Shown here: piece by piece, positions 52,031-63,141 of the stretch
Layout of the letters: every line of letters starts with the position of its first letter
How positions within the stretch are numbered: the stretch's first letter is position 1
Source: Gambelia wislizenii
Taxonomy: Eukaryota; Chordata; Lepidosauria; Squamata; Crotaphytidae
Length of the DNA: 64,000 bases
Assembly: GCA_030847615.1 (NCBI GenBank)
Contig: JAUMIR010000002.1
Location: forward strand, 237,107,809 to 237,171,808
Direction: 5' to 3'
Notes under the pieces: model-generated
The model's database searches: none
Told to the model about the DNA's origin: nothing
What the model saw: the letters and a program-made list of their open reading frames with translations, nothing else
Made by a program: the position numbers and the translations under genes

Positions 52031-52459
52031 TCTGATTCAGAGAAAGTTAAAAAAAAAACTTTCTTTATGGGAATAAATCATACACAAAGCATCAAGACCC
52101 TCTATTCTAACACCATGGACCAGCAAAACTGGCACAAAGTTTCCTAGGCAAATTGGAGGTACCAAGACAGAGGAGCGTTCACTGCACATGGGTCTCCCCT
52201 AACAAAAAGATCAACAGATTTAGAATTTTCACAGGCACTCATTCTTAAAAGCAAAAAACTAACGAACAAAAACAGATGCTGGAAGCTTGAGTCAACAATG
52301 TACCCCTCGAAGTGGTGTAGTTAACACACTGTTGATACAGTCAAAAGTGGTTTAAAGAATTACATTCATGAAATTCCCTGCTGAATATATTGGAATTTCC
52401 TTTCACAACCCAGTTGTAACAGTTACAGAATCCAATTGTTTCAGTGCGGCTCACATTAC

Positions 52460-52565
52460 AGCAGAGGTAGGTTACTTGTAGCCCTCCAGATGATATCGGA
52501 CAACAATCCCCATCATCACTTATCATTAGAGATTATGGTAGTTAGGGCTGATGGAGGATGCAGTA
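52460..52565. repeat. 'ccctccagatga' dispersed repeat copy
   Basis: tgtagccctccagatgatat, then caacaatccccatcatcac, then gggctgatggaggatgcagt. Same family as 51905-52030. Confidence 0.6.
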
Positions 52566-53091
52566 CAATTGCATCTGGATAGCCACAAGTTGTCCCACCC
52601 CAGCACTAGAAATATTCCCCATTATTTTCCCTTTGAAAATAAGCCAGACAGGAGTTGTAACACCCCTGCATGAGAAGCAAGCTCAAAATGTCTTCTGCAT
52701 TTGGTGGGAAGTCCCTTTGAAGTTAGGCGCATCAACTTGGGCATTATTTCATTCTTCATGGTCTAGCAGAAGAAGAGAGGAAATACTGAGATACGCATCC
52801 TTACCTCATTTGAAACAGAAGATGAGAAACTTGACTAAAGTAACTCTGGCTACAGACTGGCGTTCAAGGCAATGGGGAGAGTGCAGCATGTCTGTGTGTG
52901 TATGTGTTTGGTTGTGTGTGTGGGGGGGAAACTAAGCAGATCTTCTTGCAAACAGCATCAAGGCATAGTCCAGCTGTCAATGGAAATACAGTCTAAGGAT
53001 GAGATGCTCAAACATCACTTCCATATTGGCTGCAGCAGCCTCGCCTTTCCTCCCAAACAAAACCATACTCCCAGCTTAAGCAGTCCTCAGT

Positions 53092-53296
53092 TTACACAGC
53101 AGGAGAACCCAACCTGCTCTCATTGCCGATACTTGTTAGTGGGCTTAAGCTGTTCTTTCTTTGAGCTGCATCTTCTGGAGTTGGGGACCAAGGACCAGCA
53201 AGGGCAGCTGTGAAATTTGCACCACAGTCCACATAATGATAGGTCTCCAAGGAACTCTGAGTTATGTGGCCAATGTAGGAGATCTTCACGGAAGTC
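53092..53296 (-). CDS. TMEM106C: TMEM106C last exon, extended C-terminus
   Basis: Encodes (R)[20 protein letters not shown]…[14 protein letters not shown] and then about 35 residues (…[16 protein letters not shown]…GSPAV) before TAA at 53094-53092. The human protein ends shortly after the corresponding NSTA. The extra residues have no recognised motif and may reflect loss of the ancestral stop. Confidence 0.92.
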
Positions 53297-56200
53297 CTGA
53301 AGGCAGAAAAAAAGGGTAGTATTCAGAGAAAAAAGACTGCAAACTGCCTTCTCAAGTTAAAGATGATGATGATAAGAACAATGACATTTATAATGCCCTT
53401 TTCACCAAAGGGTAGAACATCAACATATATGTTCAAAGATAAGGACAATAAACCATCGCATTATGAATCCGTAGATGTAACACACTTGGGTATGTTTCTG
53501 CTCCCAGTGTGCTGACTGGCCGCTTAGGATACATACCCAACCAATCCCCTCCTTCCTCTTACTCCTTCAGCCAATCACCACCCACATGCAAATTCCCTCT
53601 TCACCTTACTGGGAGCCAGATTTTGTTTACTTTTAGGGTTTCTTCTTTCCTGTTGAAGTTGTCCAGGTGTTTGTGGATTCCAATAGCTGCTCTGTGCATT
53701 CTGACATGATAGTTGTTGGCCTGGTCCAGAATTTCTGTGTTTTTAAATAGCTTTTTGTGTCCAAAATCTGGCTCCCAGTTTTGAAATACAATAGAATCAA
53801 AACTCAACACTTACAAAAGAATTCCACCCAGGGACAGGGGGATTCTCAGCAGATAATGGACCATCAACCAACCATTAGCCAAACAGACACTAACGAGCCT
53901 TGCATTTCTATACCCAGAAACTAACCATTCAATTACACAAATTTACATATACTCCCCCACAGGGGTTCACAATATATAAACTCCACATACACTTCTTCCC
54001 AACCATTCTCTGAGGATGCCAGCCACAGATGCAGGCAAAACATCAGAAATAAACTATTCCAGAACACGGCCTCACAGCCCAGAAAAAACCCATATAGTGT
54101 GTTATTTACGTGTTTCAGTAGCCAAAATGCATTTGCAAACTGAAAAAAAGGGGGTCCACTTTTCAACTAATTCCACTTTTTGGAAGTCCTCTGGTCCCTA
54201 ACCCATCAGTTAAGTGACAGGATAGGGACTGCAGCAGTGTCAGACACTAGAATTGGTTGACAAGCAAAACTCCTGTAGGGAACATGAGGGAATTATGGTG
54301 GCTCAGTTGGCACTGCCTGTGCATGCCCACAGGCACCCCCCACCCACCCAAACATTGCTTGCAAAGTGTCTCAGTCAGCTTGGTGACTTTTCCCCCTCTC
54401 AGCTCACTTTGCAAGCAGCATATGCACTCGCAATCAGTCCCAAGAAAGCCTGCATAGGCAAGAACAATTGAAAGAGCGGATTCTTCATCAACTGAATGGA
54501 CCTTGTCCTTAATTTGCAAGCGTCGAAAGAGTGAATCATCAGAAAATGGGCTGTCCAAAGGCAGCGGCTTCCTGTATTGAAATGGGGCCCTGGGAAAACA
54601 ATCAAACCTTTCTCCTCCAAAAGACTGGGACAGGGTTGCATGTCTGCCCAAGTTCCACAGGAGAGCACAATGCAATCTGCAGCAGTTTCACAAGAACATC
54701 TTAGCTGCCTGGGTGGGGGAAAGGAATTGTTTTATTACTGTCTTCTTCAGACTTCTGTTTCTTGCCCATTTAGATGTGAGCAGAACTTGGCAAAGTTATA
54801 GAATTTCCAGAAACCAAGCTGGGGAAATCTGGGGAATTGTAGTTCAAAAAGCTAACTTTTCCAAGCTCTGGGTGTAAAGAGATACTTAGAAGGATTCATT
54901 TGGGGACATAGGCAGCTGCCCTATACTGAGAGAGACCACTGGCACAACACATATCTTTCCTGGAGATTCCACAGACTGAAGAGCAAAGATTGAGACTGAG
55001 ATACCAGAAGAGAAGCTCAGTAAGTTACTGGAGTCAGGGCTTCAGTGTCTTTACCCTCCTAGATCAGCAAAATGCAAGACAGCAGAATTCACACAAATCA
55101 GGTCTCAGAATCCAGCTCTTAGAATTCACCTTTCTTAAATTTAAAAATATGAATTGGCTGGCAAAGAATGTTAGATTTATTTTAGCATGAAGTACATAAA
55201 GTCTTGACTTGTATAGTTCCTTCACAAAGATACATCCTTCTGAGAGCCCCATGATTTTACTAACACCACTTAGACAATGGGGCACCATCTAGAAGATTTG
55301 TATCAGGATGAAACTTGACTTGTGGGCTGCTCTCAAAGCTATTTCCAATCTACGGGGAACAGCAAAATGTAAGAGATGCATACCTCATGAAAATCACAAT
55401 GTTGTGCACTCTGATCTTGGGTAGTGTGCAAAAGAAGCTAGAGGAGACCAAGATATAGAAACAAATTGTCAAGAAACTTTCAAGTACTCAAAAGTAAAAC
55501 CAACCTGATAGAGTCTGGCAAGTTAATCACAGTGCAAAACTACTACCCAATACTATAGTGCTTTTCACTAGTTGATAGAATTTGGTTGGCAAGATCAATT
55601 TTATCTTGATTTAGGACCTGCCCTATGATTTCCAGCCTGAAAGCTTTTCTGCCAGTACTTCAGTCATAACATGCTTCAGTATTCATAGGGTCACCATACA
55701 TCAACACATGGCTTGAAGGCGCACACACACACATACACACACACACGTGTAACCTTCATCTCCAGTAATAGGCCCCACCACCATTTTAACTATACACATT
55801 TAGCACTGGTGCCTGACTGGCTGGAACTGTGTTGATTAGTCCTAACTAGAGCAGACCAACTGAAACACTTGCTGAATAGTGAATCAATACATAGATAAAT
55901 TCCATTTATTCAAAGGGTCTACTTCAGCGGAGACTAACCAACAGATTTCAGCCTTATGTGCTTTCAAATCAAAGTACTACTTAAAGCAACCATCCAAATT
56001 CAGAATTTGGCACAATTTGTGAAAGCGTAACATGAGCAAATTAGCTACATACAGTGGCCAATAAAGCATCTGTCCACCAACCCACCCACTCCAACTTCTG
56101 CAATCCTGAGCAGGTAGCAAAACTGAAAGTCCTGCTCAGCTGCTGGGGGGCTGGGCTACAACATGGTGTGCCACAACTAGGGAAGGTCTGCTGAATATGC

Positions 56201-59200
56201 AGCTACAAATAAGATACAGCCAACAGCAGCCGTGAGGGTCAACATTATAGCAAGCAGTAAGAGAATAATGGATTCACATCCATTGTCAAGAGGAAATATA
56301 GACTATATAGTTGCCCTTGCCCTGTGTGACAGTCACCCGGCTTTGATTCCACAAATGCTCTTGAGAAACCCCAAGATCAGATGGAGACCCTGATCACCAG
56401 CTGTCAGGAATATTGCCATCTCCTTGGTGATGTGCCAATGTACTCTGGAGTGCCCACATTCTGAATATGCTATTGTTATTCTATCAGCTGGGACAAACAT
56501 GCTAGATATGTGGAAGCTGGGAAGATGGTGGAAATGGCTGGGGGGGATAATACCTTCATACTTCATTCTTGACTCTCAGAAGCAAATTCAAACTTAATTT
56601 TAAAATGAAATTAGATTAATTTAATTCAAATAAGAATTTTAATTTTAAAAACTCCTCCCTAAGAGATTTTTTTTTCTCAGAATGACCAGTAAAATATGTT
56701 AGTATTCGAAATGTATGCTTACAGGCGACTCATATTGCTGCAAACTCACTGAAACAAGATAATACAGATAATAACAGATAATAACAAACGAAATGGCATG
56801 GGATTATGCTGGCATTGGAATGGCCACAGACATTTCTTGGTTTGGCTGGCAGAAGCATGCAATGGAAAATCTTTTAAGTTTGGCCAAGGTGGGAGAAGGC
56901 AAGATTCTCTTGCGACACAGGGTTATGATAATATTTGACAGAGTCCATTGTCAAAACTTGAGCCCTGAATATGTTTAACAGTTAGCACTGTTGTGCAAAG
57001 GGAACTGTAGTGTTGCAGTCCTCCAGCAGACAGGAGGCAGCAAACTACTTAAGGCAACTAGTGATGAGAGAGATGGCCACTACATTGAGCTAAGTGTTGT
57101 AGAGTCTAACTATGGTTCAAACACAGATAAGTCCTTACTATACATAAGAAAAAGGTCCACCCATTTCGGCCTTCACTGTGAAATTCACCTAGAAAGACAC
57201 AAAATGCAAGATGTAAGCAATGTTCATTAAGCCCCAATTCTTAAAAGATGTCATATCCTTTCCCCTTCTCCATTCCACTCCCCACGCGCTCCCAGCTGCA
57301 TATGAACTAAAGAGCTCTTTGTACCAACTGGTCACTCAGAGGCTGGATGTGGGTGACATTGTTAATCTGCTGCGTCCCAACCACAGTATTCATGTACTGC
57401 ACTTGACTGGCCAAGCTGGTAACTGCTACTGAGTAGAAATTGGAGTTTCTGATCCGGAGAGTAGCCTAAAAAGTGGAGAGAGGATACACAGCCACTGAAA
57501 ATAGAAATTCCCATAGTCAACCTGAGAATGCCAGCTACGTGCTACATTAAGTACATATATATACACTTGGCTTTTACCGTGATGGCGAGGACGACAAGGG
57601 AGTTTTTCTCGTCAAACCAGACCGTCACCACCTTGATGCCATTGTCATCCACGAGGACCGAATGTGGAAAGAGAAAGAAGACCACCAGGCCTGACACTAA
57701 GAGGCAGAGCAGCACTGACACCATGACATACAGTTTCCTGCAAAGGACCAAACTAATTGTTTAGACACTTCCTTTCTGTTTTCAGCTCCTGCTAACAGAT
57801 TCATGTTTCATAAACAGGAAGCCTTTTCATAAAGGAATGAGAAGACACGTGACTCTCTGAAGAAGACAGTATGGCCTCCTTACAGTCAATCTGTCCGTGC
57901 ATCACAACACAAAGGCCACTACCTATTTATTTATTTATTATATTTATTATGTTTATTTATTTATAACCTGCTTTTTTCCCCAAGGCTGGGACCCAAAGCG
58001 GCTCACACTTTAAAAAACAAACAAAATTAAAACATACAAAAAGTATACATTAAAACAGAATTAAACTAATTACAATATTAAAATAATCTATATATATATA
58101 AAATCTATATCTATATATATAAAACTCTTAGGTATGTCACCATTCGCAGTGTGCTGACTGGCCGCTTAGGAAACTTGCCAACCAATCAAAGCTATCCATT
58201 GGCCAGTCAATCAGCACATTGAGAGTGGAACTGTGTGGAATGCTTCCACTAGCTGCGGGCCCCGAGTGCGCCACTGGGCAGATCCTTGGGGGTTTACTTG
58301 TAAGTAAAGGGTTTCTCCCTCCATCTTCCTCTGGACTGTTCAGACGAACCCCACACACACCACTGCGGCCGGATTTCTCGCATCTGCCTCAGGGGCCTGC
58401 ACCACAATCCCAGGTGGGTTTACGCAGGAGTAAAGCCGAACTGGGCTTCCTTTCCTGAGGAAGTGGGAGAACTTGGTCTCTCCCCACTCTCCCATGAAGC
58501 ACGTTGGAGAAGTGGGATACGATAACGAAGTATGTTGTGCCAGGTCCAGCTAGTATCAACATATTTAAAAGAATAAAATAACACCTACCATTTGCAAAAT
58601 ACTCCCTCTCCCCAGTACCTGATCAGAAATAATGGAAGTCCTAAGCAGCCACTCTATGTCATTAAAAAGCCCCTCTAACCCCCTCTAAGGTGCATTTTTC
58701 TTTCTCTAGAGACACAAATCACTGACAGCATATTGGTACTCGCTTTACAGCAACTGTGTACAGCCTGGGAACAGACAGACAACCAAACCTTTCAACAAGC
58801 AATGAGATGTCCATGGCACTATCATTTAGGGGGTTCCCAGGTTTTGTATGGAGTTTTCCCCATTCTGAATTGTCTCTCTTAAGGGTTAGTTAATGGCAAC
58901 CAGAAGCTAAAATATGGTGGTATTTTCCTTCCCACCTTTTTGCCTTTGGACACATCCAGCACTAGAATGTGGCCCCTGATAAATTCTGTGAAAGTGCATT
59001 TGGCCCCCAGGCTGAAAGTGCTTCCCCACCCTTGCTGTTGTCCATGAAAGTTTATGGGCCAATACACCTCTCAGTCTCTAAAAGAACCACAAACGTTCCT
59101 TTTTGTTTAAAGGCCTTTTCACATATAAAGCTTAAAGCAAATACTTCTTCACTTGTGTTTAAAAACATGAAGGTAAAATATTGGGCGCATCTACACGGCA

Positions 59201-62200
59201 AAAAAAATCCAGCAAGAATGCGGGCAGAATACCTTTAGTTTAGATGAGCCCCTGCTGGGATTCGCCATATTTAGAAGGAGTGGGGATGGAAACTCCACAT
59301 AGACCGCGATAACAGCCTTTGGTATTTCTCGCAATCTTTTTTTAAAAGTGTGTGAAAATATGCATAATAGGTCATCTGGACAGCTAATTCACAAAGAGGA
59401 TGCAGCAGAGCTTAAATCTGATTGGTCAGACCTCAGAGGGGGCGGGCTTGCAATGCTGGAGCCGCCATTGTTGTTTTTTGCCGGGTGATTGTTCAAGCAG
59501 CAGAGCAGCAGAGGAAAAGTATGAAGATTTTTTCAAGTGGAAAATAGCTCTTCCGCATTCTGTCATTTAAAAAGGTGGGGGGGGGACAGAATGGGAGTAG
59601 ATTTTCCAGACACAACTCACTCGCAGCCGTTTCTTTTCAGGCATGTAAACTGCAAACTATTCCTTCCAGCAAGCCTGCGAATTAGCCATGGGCACAAATG
59701 AGCACTGCGGCGATAGGGGGAAAGGCGATATTTTTCGCTACAAATTCTCCCAGCCAAATTCTCATTGTCTCTCTGTTCTGTACTGATAATGAACAAACTT
59801 AGGGGGAAAGCTCAGAGGCTACTTAAACCTCATCTGCGGGAATTTTCTCTCCAAATACGAGGTTTGTTGAAAATAATCAAACTTACATTCAAGTAAAATG
59901 TAATTAGGAAATACATTTTACTGGAAATGCTGGAATTCAGTCAGAAGCATGTAAACTTCTGGATGCTTGACTGCCTCTCTCATTAAATCAGGGAACTTTC
60001 AGGTTACAATTAGAAAGGAGTCAGACATTTTGTAGTTTGGAGTGGCTGGGCAAACCATCTCTCAAGTAATAAGATTCAGTAGTGCCCAAGAGAAGTCTTT
60101 CCCCCCACCCCCGCAAAAAAAGACATGAATTCACTTCTACATCTGAAGTAAGGACAACTCAGGAATGGAGTCTGACCTTTCTTTTCTACTTACGTTCTTT
60201 GAGGTTTTAACCTCTGGTCATGGTATGGTATCAGAGCCACCAATTCGTTAACTTGGTCTAGAAGAAAGCAAAAAACATAATAACCAGTGCTGGATGTTCC
60301 CCACGTTACTGCTTGCTGCTCAACCACTTACTGAGAAACATGAGTGGAAAGGTACTACAGCATTCATGGACTCCTTGCAAGCTTCCCAGAGCATCTGATT
60401 GGCTACAGTGGGAACAGAATTCTGGGTTGGATCTAACTCAGATCTACAATACCTAAGAAAATTCACTTGATATGAAACAATGACATTGAGAGTACATGCA
60501 ATCTCTTCTGATTTTGGAAGCTAAGCAAGGTCAAACCTGATTAGTAGCTAGACGGAAAGCCCAGGGAGGGGTAGGAAAGGATCCTGCCTGAAATGCTGGA
60601 CAGTTGCTGCCAGTCCTGGACTAGATGAATCAATGGTGTGATTGTATAAAGCAGTTTTCTATGTTCCTAAGTTTTCAAAAGCAGGGAAGACAGAAGCTTT
60701 CTTTGAGATACACTGACATTCAGGGAACAGAACTGTTAAAGAACCGAGACAAAAGCCGCACTGGAGCAGGATTTTGTAGGCTCCACCAGAAGTCTCCTTT
60801 TAAAAAATCCTCTAGGCCAGTGATGGGCAACCTTTTGAGCTTGGTGTGTCAAACTTTGCCAAAAAACTGAGCATAACTCGGGTGGTGTGTCACTTTGAGG
60901 AAAAAAAATTATTTCACGATATCTATTGTTTAATCAACAATATTATTAATTGTTTATTAATAATTAATGAGTTGTCACAACTTATGTGACATCTGAGTAA
61001 TCAAAATGTAGTCATCCCTTCACATTCGTGGGGGTTAGGTTCCGAAGACTCCCACGAATGTGAAAAAATCTGCGAATAATAACAGCCACCCCCCAGCATC
61101 CCAAAAGTGGTGACAGGGCCTTCGGAGGCCCCATTGCTACTTTCCCCACCTCCCCCGGCCTCCCGAAAGTGGCGACCCAGAGGCCCCATCGCCACTTAAC
61201 CCCCACCCCCCCGGCCTCCCTTTGACCCTTGGGTTTATTTTTGGGGGGGGGGAATACCTCACCCATGAGTGCAGCAGGGAAAGATATAGAAGAGGTGGAC
61301 TTACCTGCTGGAGGTAGAGGAAGGCTGGGGGGGGGCACGGTAGTGAGTGTGGGAGCAAGGCGGAGTTGGAGACGAGGAGGCAGCCTGAGTTAGCCATGGA
61401 GCAGAGCATGTGTTGCCGGCTAGCCCAGGAGCGATTACGTGGGCAGCTCCTTGGCTCCCAGACCCTCGGCTTCTTCCCTTCACAGCACTTACTCCCCCTC
61501 CCCACAACGCCACATGTACACACACACACACACGTGCATTCTCCACCCTCCCTCTTTTGGCAGCTCCCCTGTGTGGAGCTATTTAGGAGGGCTCCGTTGG
61601 AGAAGGTGCGTGCAGTGCCCTGGGCTCAAACAAGAGGCCCACCTGCCCACTGCCTTCCCCAGCATTTCCGAGGCGGCTCCGAGGCTTCAAAGCCTTGGAG
61701 CCCCCTCGGGAAGGCTGGGGAGGGGCCGGGCAGAGTCCCTCCCACCCACCTGACGCCTTCTCTGGCCTTTCCGAGGCGGCTCTGCGGCTTCAAAGCCACG
61801 GAGCCCCCTTGGAAAGGCTGGACGGCCACCTGCCCGCCCACCCACCACCTGCCCCGGCCTTTCCAAGGCAGCTCAAGGATTCGAAGCCTCGGAGCCCCCT
61901 CGGGAACGCCAGGGAGAGGCCAGGCAGCCACCCTCCCGCTCGCCAGCCATTTTCCCCAGCCTCCCCGAGGGGGCTCCGTGGCTTCAAAGCCACAGAGTCC
62001 CCTCGGGAAGACAGGCGGCCACCCGCCCATCGCCTTCCCCAGCAGAGGCCTGCCCACCCGCCCGCCGGCCACCTTACCCGGCCTTTCGGAGGCGGCTCCA
62101 GTGAAGCACCGCAGGCGTCAGGGGTGGTGGTGGCCAGGTGGGGGAGAAGCTCCACCCCCACCTTCCTAAAGTGGTGATCGGGGTTCGTAGCTATGCCTGC

Positions 62201-63136
62201 CACTTTCCCCCCCTTCCCTAAAGTGAGGCTTTGAAGCCCGGATCGCCACTTTAGGGAGGGTGGTGAGGTTGCGGGCTGGGGGGGGGAGGAGGCCTACAGC
62301 CGTGTGTCAGCACAAATGGCTACACATATCATTGCTGACACGCATGTCATAGGTTCGCCATCACCGCTCTAGGCTATGGTTGGGTGGGGGGAGGCAAAAG
62401 CAGGAAAATGTCAACACTGCGCTGGAGATTTCTGCAAGACAAGGGATTGGCAAAACACTACCAACTCCATGGAGATAAAATTGGAATAAGCAACTCCATA
62501 TGCTGAAGGGGGAAGTCACTCCCAGGTCCATCAGCCAGTCTGACCAAGAGGGACTTTTCCTCACATATAATTACTGCACCTCGGGGGGGGGGCATGTACA
62601 CACATGCATGGGTGTCATGGAAGAAGGTAGGAAGATGGTAGCCCTGAACCCAGGAAATGCAAGGACACCCAGTGAGTTTCATGGCCCTGTAGAGCAAGGT
62701 CTTCCTTCTCTTAGTCCGGTTCTATAACCGCTTCACCACTTAGTACTGTAGGATAGTGCTTTTCAAACTTTGATCTTCACATTGTTTTAGACTTCAGCTC
62801 CCAGAAGTCCTGGCCACCATGACCAATCCTCAGGAATTTTGGGAGCTGAAGTCCTAAACATTTGGCAGGCTAGAGTTTGAGAACCACTTGTGTACAGGAC
62901 TCACCCTCTCCTGGAAGAAGAGGAAAGGGCAACCATACAGACAGAGAGTTACCTGTCGGGATGCAGCCAGTGCCTTGGCAGGAAGGACAGGTGATGCTGT
63001 CTTGGCCAGTGAATTCCACATATGGGAACCTGGCAATGTCTTCCTCCCGGTCCTTGTTATCCAGCAAATCTTCCTCCTCCTCTTCCTGCTGCCTAGAGCA
63101 GGAGGCGCTTGTGCCCGCAGAGTGTGAAGACCCCAT
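53092..63136 (-). CDS. TMEM106C: TMEM106C, complete coding sequence in seven exons
   Basis: A single-pass type II membrane protein of the TMEM106 family (LEA-2-like lumenal domain), expected in ER/endolysosomal membranes. Its molecular role is poorly defined. Exons, 5' to 3' on the - strand: 63136-62953, 60257-60194, 57737-57578, 57465-57325, 57188-57139, 55437-55384, 53296-53092. All join in one frame with GT..AG borders and give 285 residues. Features: MGxxxS N-terminus (possible myristoylation), acidic stretch, FPYVEFTG, zinc-finger-like CxxC (50-53), TM about 86-106, and NFT/NVT-type glycosylation sites. VETK-like alternatives TMEM106A/B fit less well. The C-terminus is longer than human TMEM106C (250 aa). 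Confidence 0.95.
53490..53600. repeat. Repeat sharing 'gtgtgctgactggccgctta' with 58130
   Basis: cagtgtgctgactggccgct, then taggatacatacccaaccaa. The core is identical to 58149-58175 (…ttaggaaacttgccaaccaa). It marks a dispersed element with unknown ends here. Confidence 0.6.
53998..54092. repeat. Dispersed repeat, inverted copy of 26440-26567
   Basis: aaccattctctgaggatgcc, then agccacagatgcaggc, then ttccagaacacggcctcaca. Reverse complement of the fragment at 26440. Confidence 0.6.
54898..54950 (-). repeat. SINE/MIR-like tail fragment
   Basis: acataggcagctgccctata is the complement of the 'tataaggcagctgcctatgt' tail, also seen at 60645-60668 (tataaagcagttttctatgt). Confidence 0.5.
55384..55437 (-). 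CDS. TMEM106C: TMEM106C exon 6 (54 bp)
   Basis: Encodes (Y)[17 protein letters not shown](R). Acceptor cctctag, donor gtatgc. It matches the [18 protein letters not shown] block of TMEM106C. Confidence 0.93.
55438..57138 (-). other. TMEM106C intron 5
   Basis: Contains a SINE tail (gggtcaccatacatcaac…cttgaaggcgcacacac, 55688-55748) and a CA run. No gene-like sequence. Confidence 0.55.
57139..57188 (-). CDS. TMEM106C: TMEM106C exon 5 (50 bp)
   Basis: Encodes [16 protein letters not shown](Y). Found by family order between exons 4 and 6; too short for a standalone ORF call. Acceptor ctttctag, donor gtaagg. The N-F-T sequon is conserved in the family. Confidence 0.92.
57325..57465 (-). CDS. TMEM106C: TMEM106C exon 4, lumenal domain
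   Basis: 47 whole codons, [20 protein letters not shown]…[20 protein letters not shown]…DQL. It includes the N-V-T glycosylation sequon. Acceptor ctttttag, donor gtacaa. Confidence 0.93.
57578..57737 (-). CDS. TMEM106C: TMEM106C exon 3, transmembrane segment
   Basis: 160 bp encoding (T)[19 protein letters not shown]…[20 protein letters not shown]…LVVLAIT. It contains the single transmembrane helix and the start of the lumenal domain. Donor gtaaaa is weak, but the frame and homology support it. Confidence 0.95.
57918..58085. repeat. TTTA repeat with LINE-like 'gcggctcaca' segment
   Basis: tttatttatttattatattt, then aacctgcttttttccccaag, then cccaaagcggctcacacttt and A-rich sequence. It is the inverse of a squamate LINE 3' tail like the one at 4255-4450. 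Confidence 0.5.
58088..58550. mobile_element. Possible Helitron-like element
   Basis: Begins tctatatctatatatataaa and ends gtgccaggtccagctagt: a TC start with a TATATA run and a CTAG-T end, as in non-autonomous Helitrons. I do not see a convincing 3' hairpin, so this is weak. It contains the segment shared with 53490-53600. Confidence 0.3.
59168..59870. mobile_element. Probable DNA-transposon fragment
   Basis: The left edge gggcgcatctacacggcaaa resembles the termini of the Harbinger- and hAT-like elements above, followed by unusual CG-containing sequence (aatgcgggcag, cgcgataac). The right end was not located. Confidence 0.35.
60194..60257 (-). CDS. TMEM106C: TMEM106C exon 2
   Basis: 64 bp encoding (D)[20 protein letters not shown]. 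The V-N-E-L-V-A-L-I-P block is family-specific. Acceptor ttcttctag, donor gtaagt. Confidence 0.95.
60480..60668 (+). mobile_element. 5S-head SINE-like repeat, diverged
   Basis: tctgattttggaagctaagc, then aaggtcaaacctgattagta resemble the 5S rRNA-derived head (…ggaagctaagcagggtc…ttagtac). The tail is gattgtataaagcagttttc. Confidence 0.55.
60810..60817 (+). repeat. 8-bp target-site duplication, left copy
   Basis: ctctaggc, repeated exactly at 62367-62374. Confidence 0.9.
61009..61075. repeat. Inverted repeat inside the hAT element
   Basis: ttcacattcgtgggggttag pairs with gactcccacgaatgtgaaaa: a stem of about 15 bp with a short loop. Confidence 0.65.
61660..62110. repeat. Tandem array of about five ~100-bp GC-rich palindromic units
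   Basis: Units start near 61669, 61771, 61863, 61964 and 62085 (spacings 102, 92, 101, 121). In most the core is gaggcggctccgaggcttca followed by its own complement (…tcaaagcc…ggagccccctc), an approximately 42-bp near-perfect palindrome. The fifth unit keeps only the left half. Long open frames here are by-products of the repeat. Confidence 0.8.
62755..62890. repeat. Short inverted-repeat element ('cagctcccagaagtcc')
   Basis: gacttcagctcccagaagtc, then gaattttgggagctgaagtc: the two halves are inverse, with outer parts gcttttcaaactttgatctt / tagagtttgagaaccact. A small foldback or hAT-derived repeat common in vertebrate genomes. Confidence 0.55.
62953..63136 (-). CDS. TMEM106C: TMEM106C first coding exon
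   Basis: Start ATG at 63136 (MGSSHSAG…). The frame is open 11 codons further upstream, but an acceptor (ctaacag, exon edge 63141) lies between. The family starts at MGS, so this ATG is chosen. It carries [28 protein letters not shown] and CIPT. Donor gtaact. The 5'UTR exon should lie at higher coordinates. Confidence 0.93.
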
Positions 63137-63141
63137 TGGAA

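Larger units (their letters stand above)
51416..53091 (-). other. TMEM106C: Probable TMEM106C 3'UTR or flank with repeats
   Basis: Non-coding sequence after the stop on the - strand. Two 'ccctccagatg' repeats (51905-52030, 52460-52565) lie inside, so either the UTR contains repeats or it ends before them. Confidence 0.4.
53297..55383 (-). other. TMEM106C intron 6
   Basis: Contains repeat segments at 53490-53600 (shared with 58130), 53998-54092 (shared with 26440) and 54898-54950 (SINE tail-like). No other gene-like feature. Confidence 0.55.
60818..62366. mobile_element. hAT-superfamily DNA transposon, non-autonomous, 1.55 kb
   Basis: The left end CAGTGATGGGCAACCTTTTG and the complement of the right end, CGGTGATGGCGAACCTATG, are inverted termini. 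The perfect 8-bp duplication ctctaggc is the hAT hallmark. The left subterminal region (cataactcgggtggtgtgtc) resembles widespread hAT families. It encodes no transposase. The interior is GC-rich with an array of palindromic units. It lies in TMEM106C intron 1. Confidence 0.9.

Noticed and set aside
61366..62169. 267-codon + strand ORF (and antisense ORFs of 137-148 codons) in the GC-rich block
   Set aside because: The frame follows the tandem palindromic units of the hAT element. Residue composition (Pro/Gly/Ala/Arg) repeats with the DNA unit and shows no protein family features.
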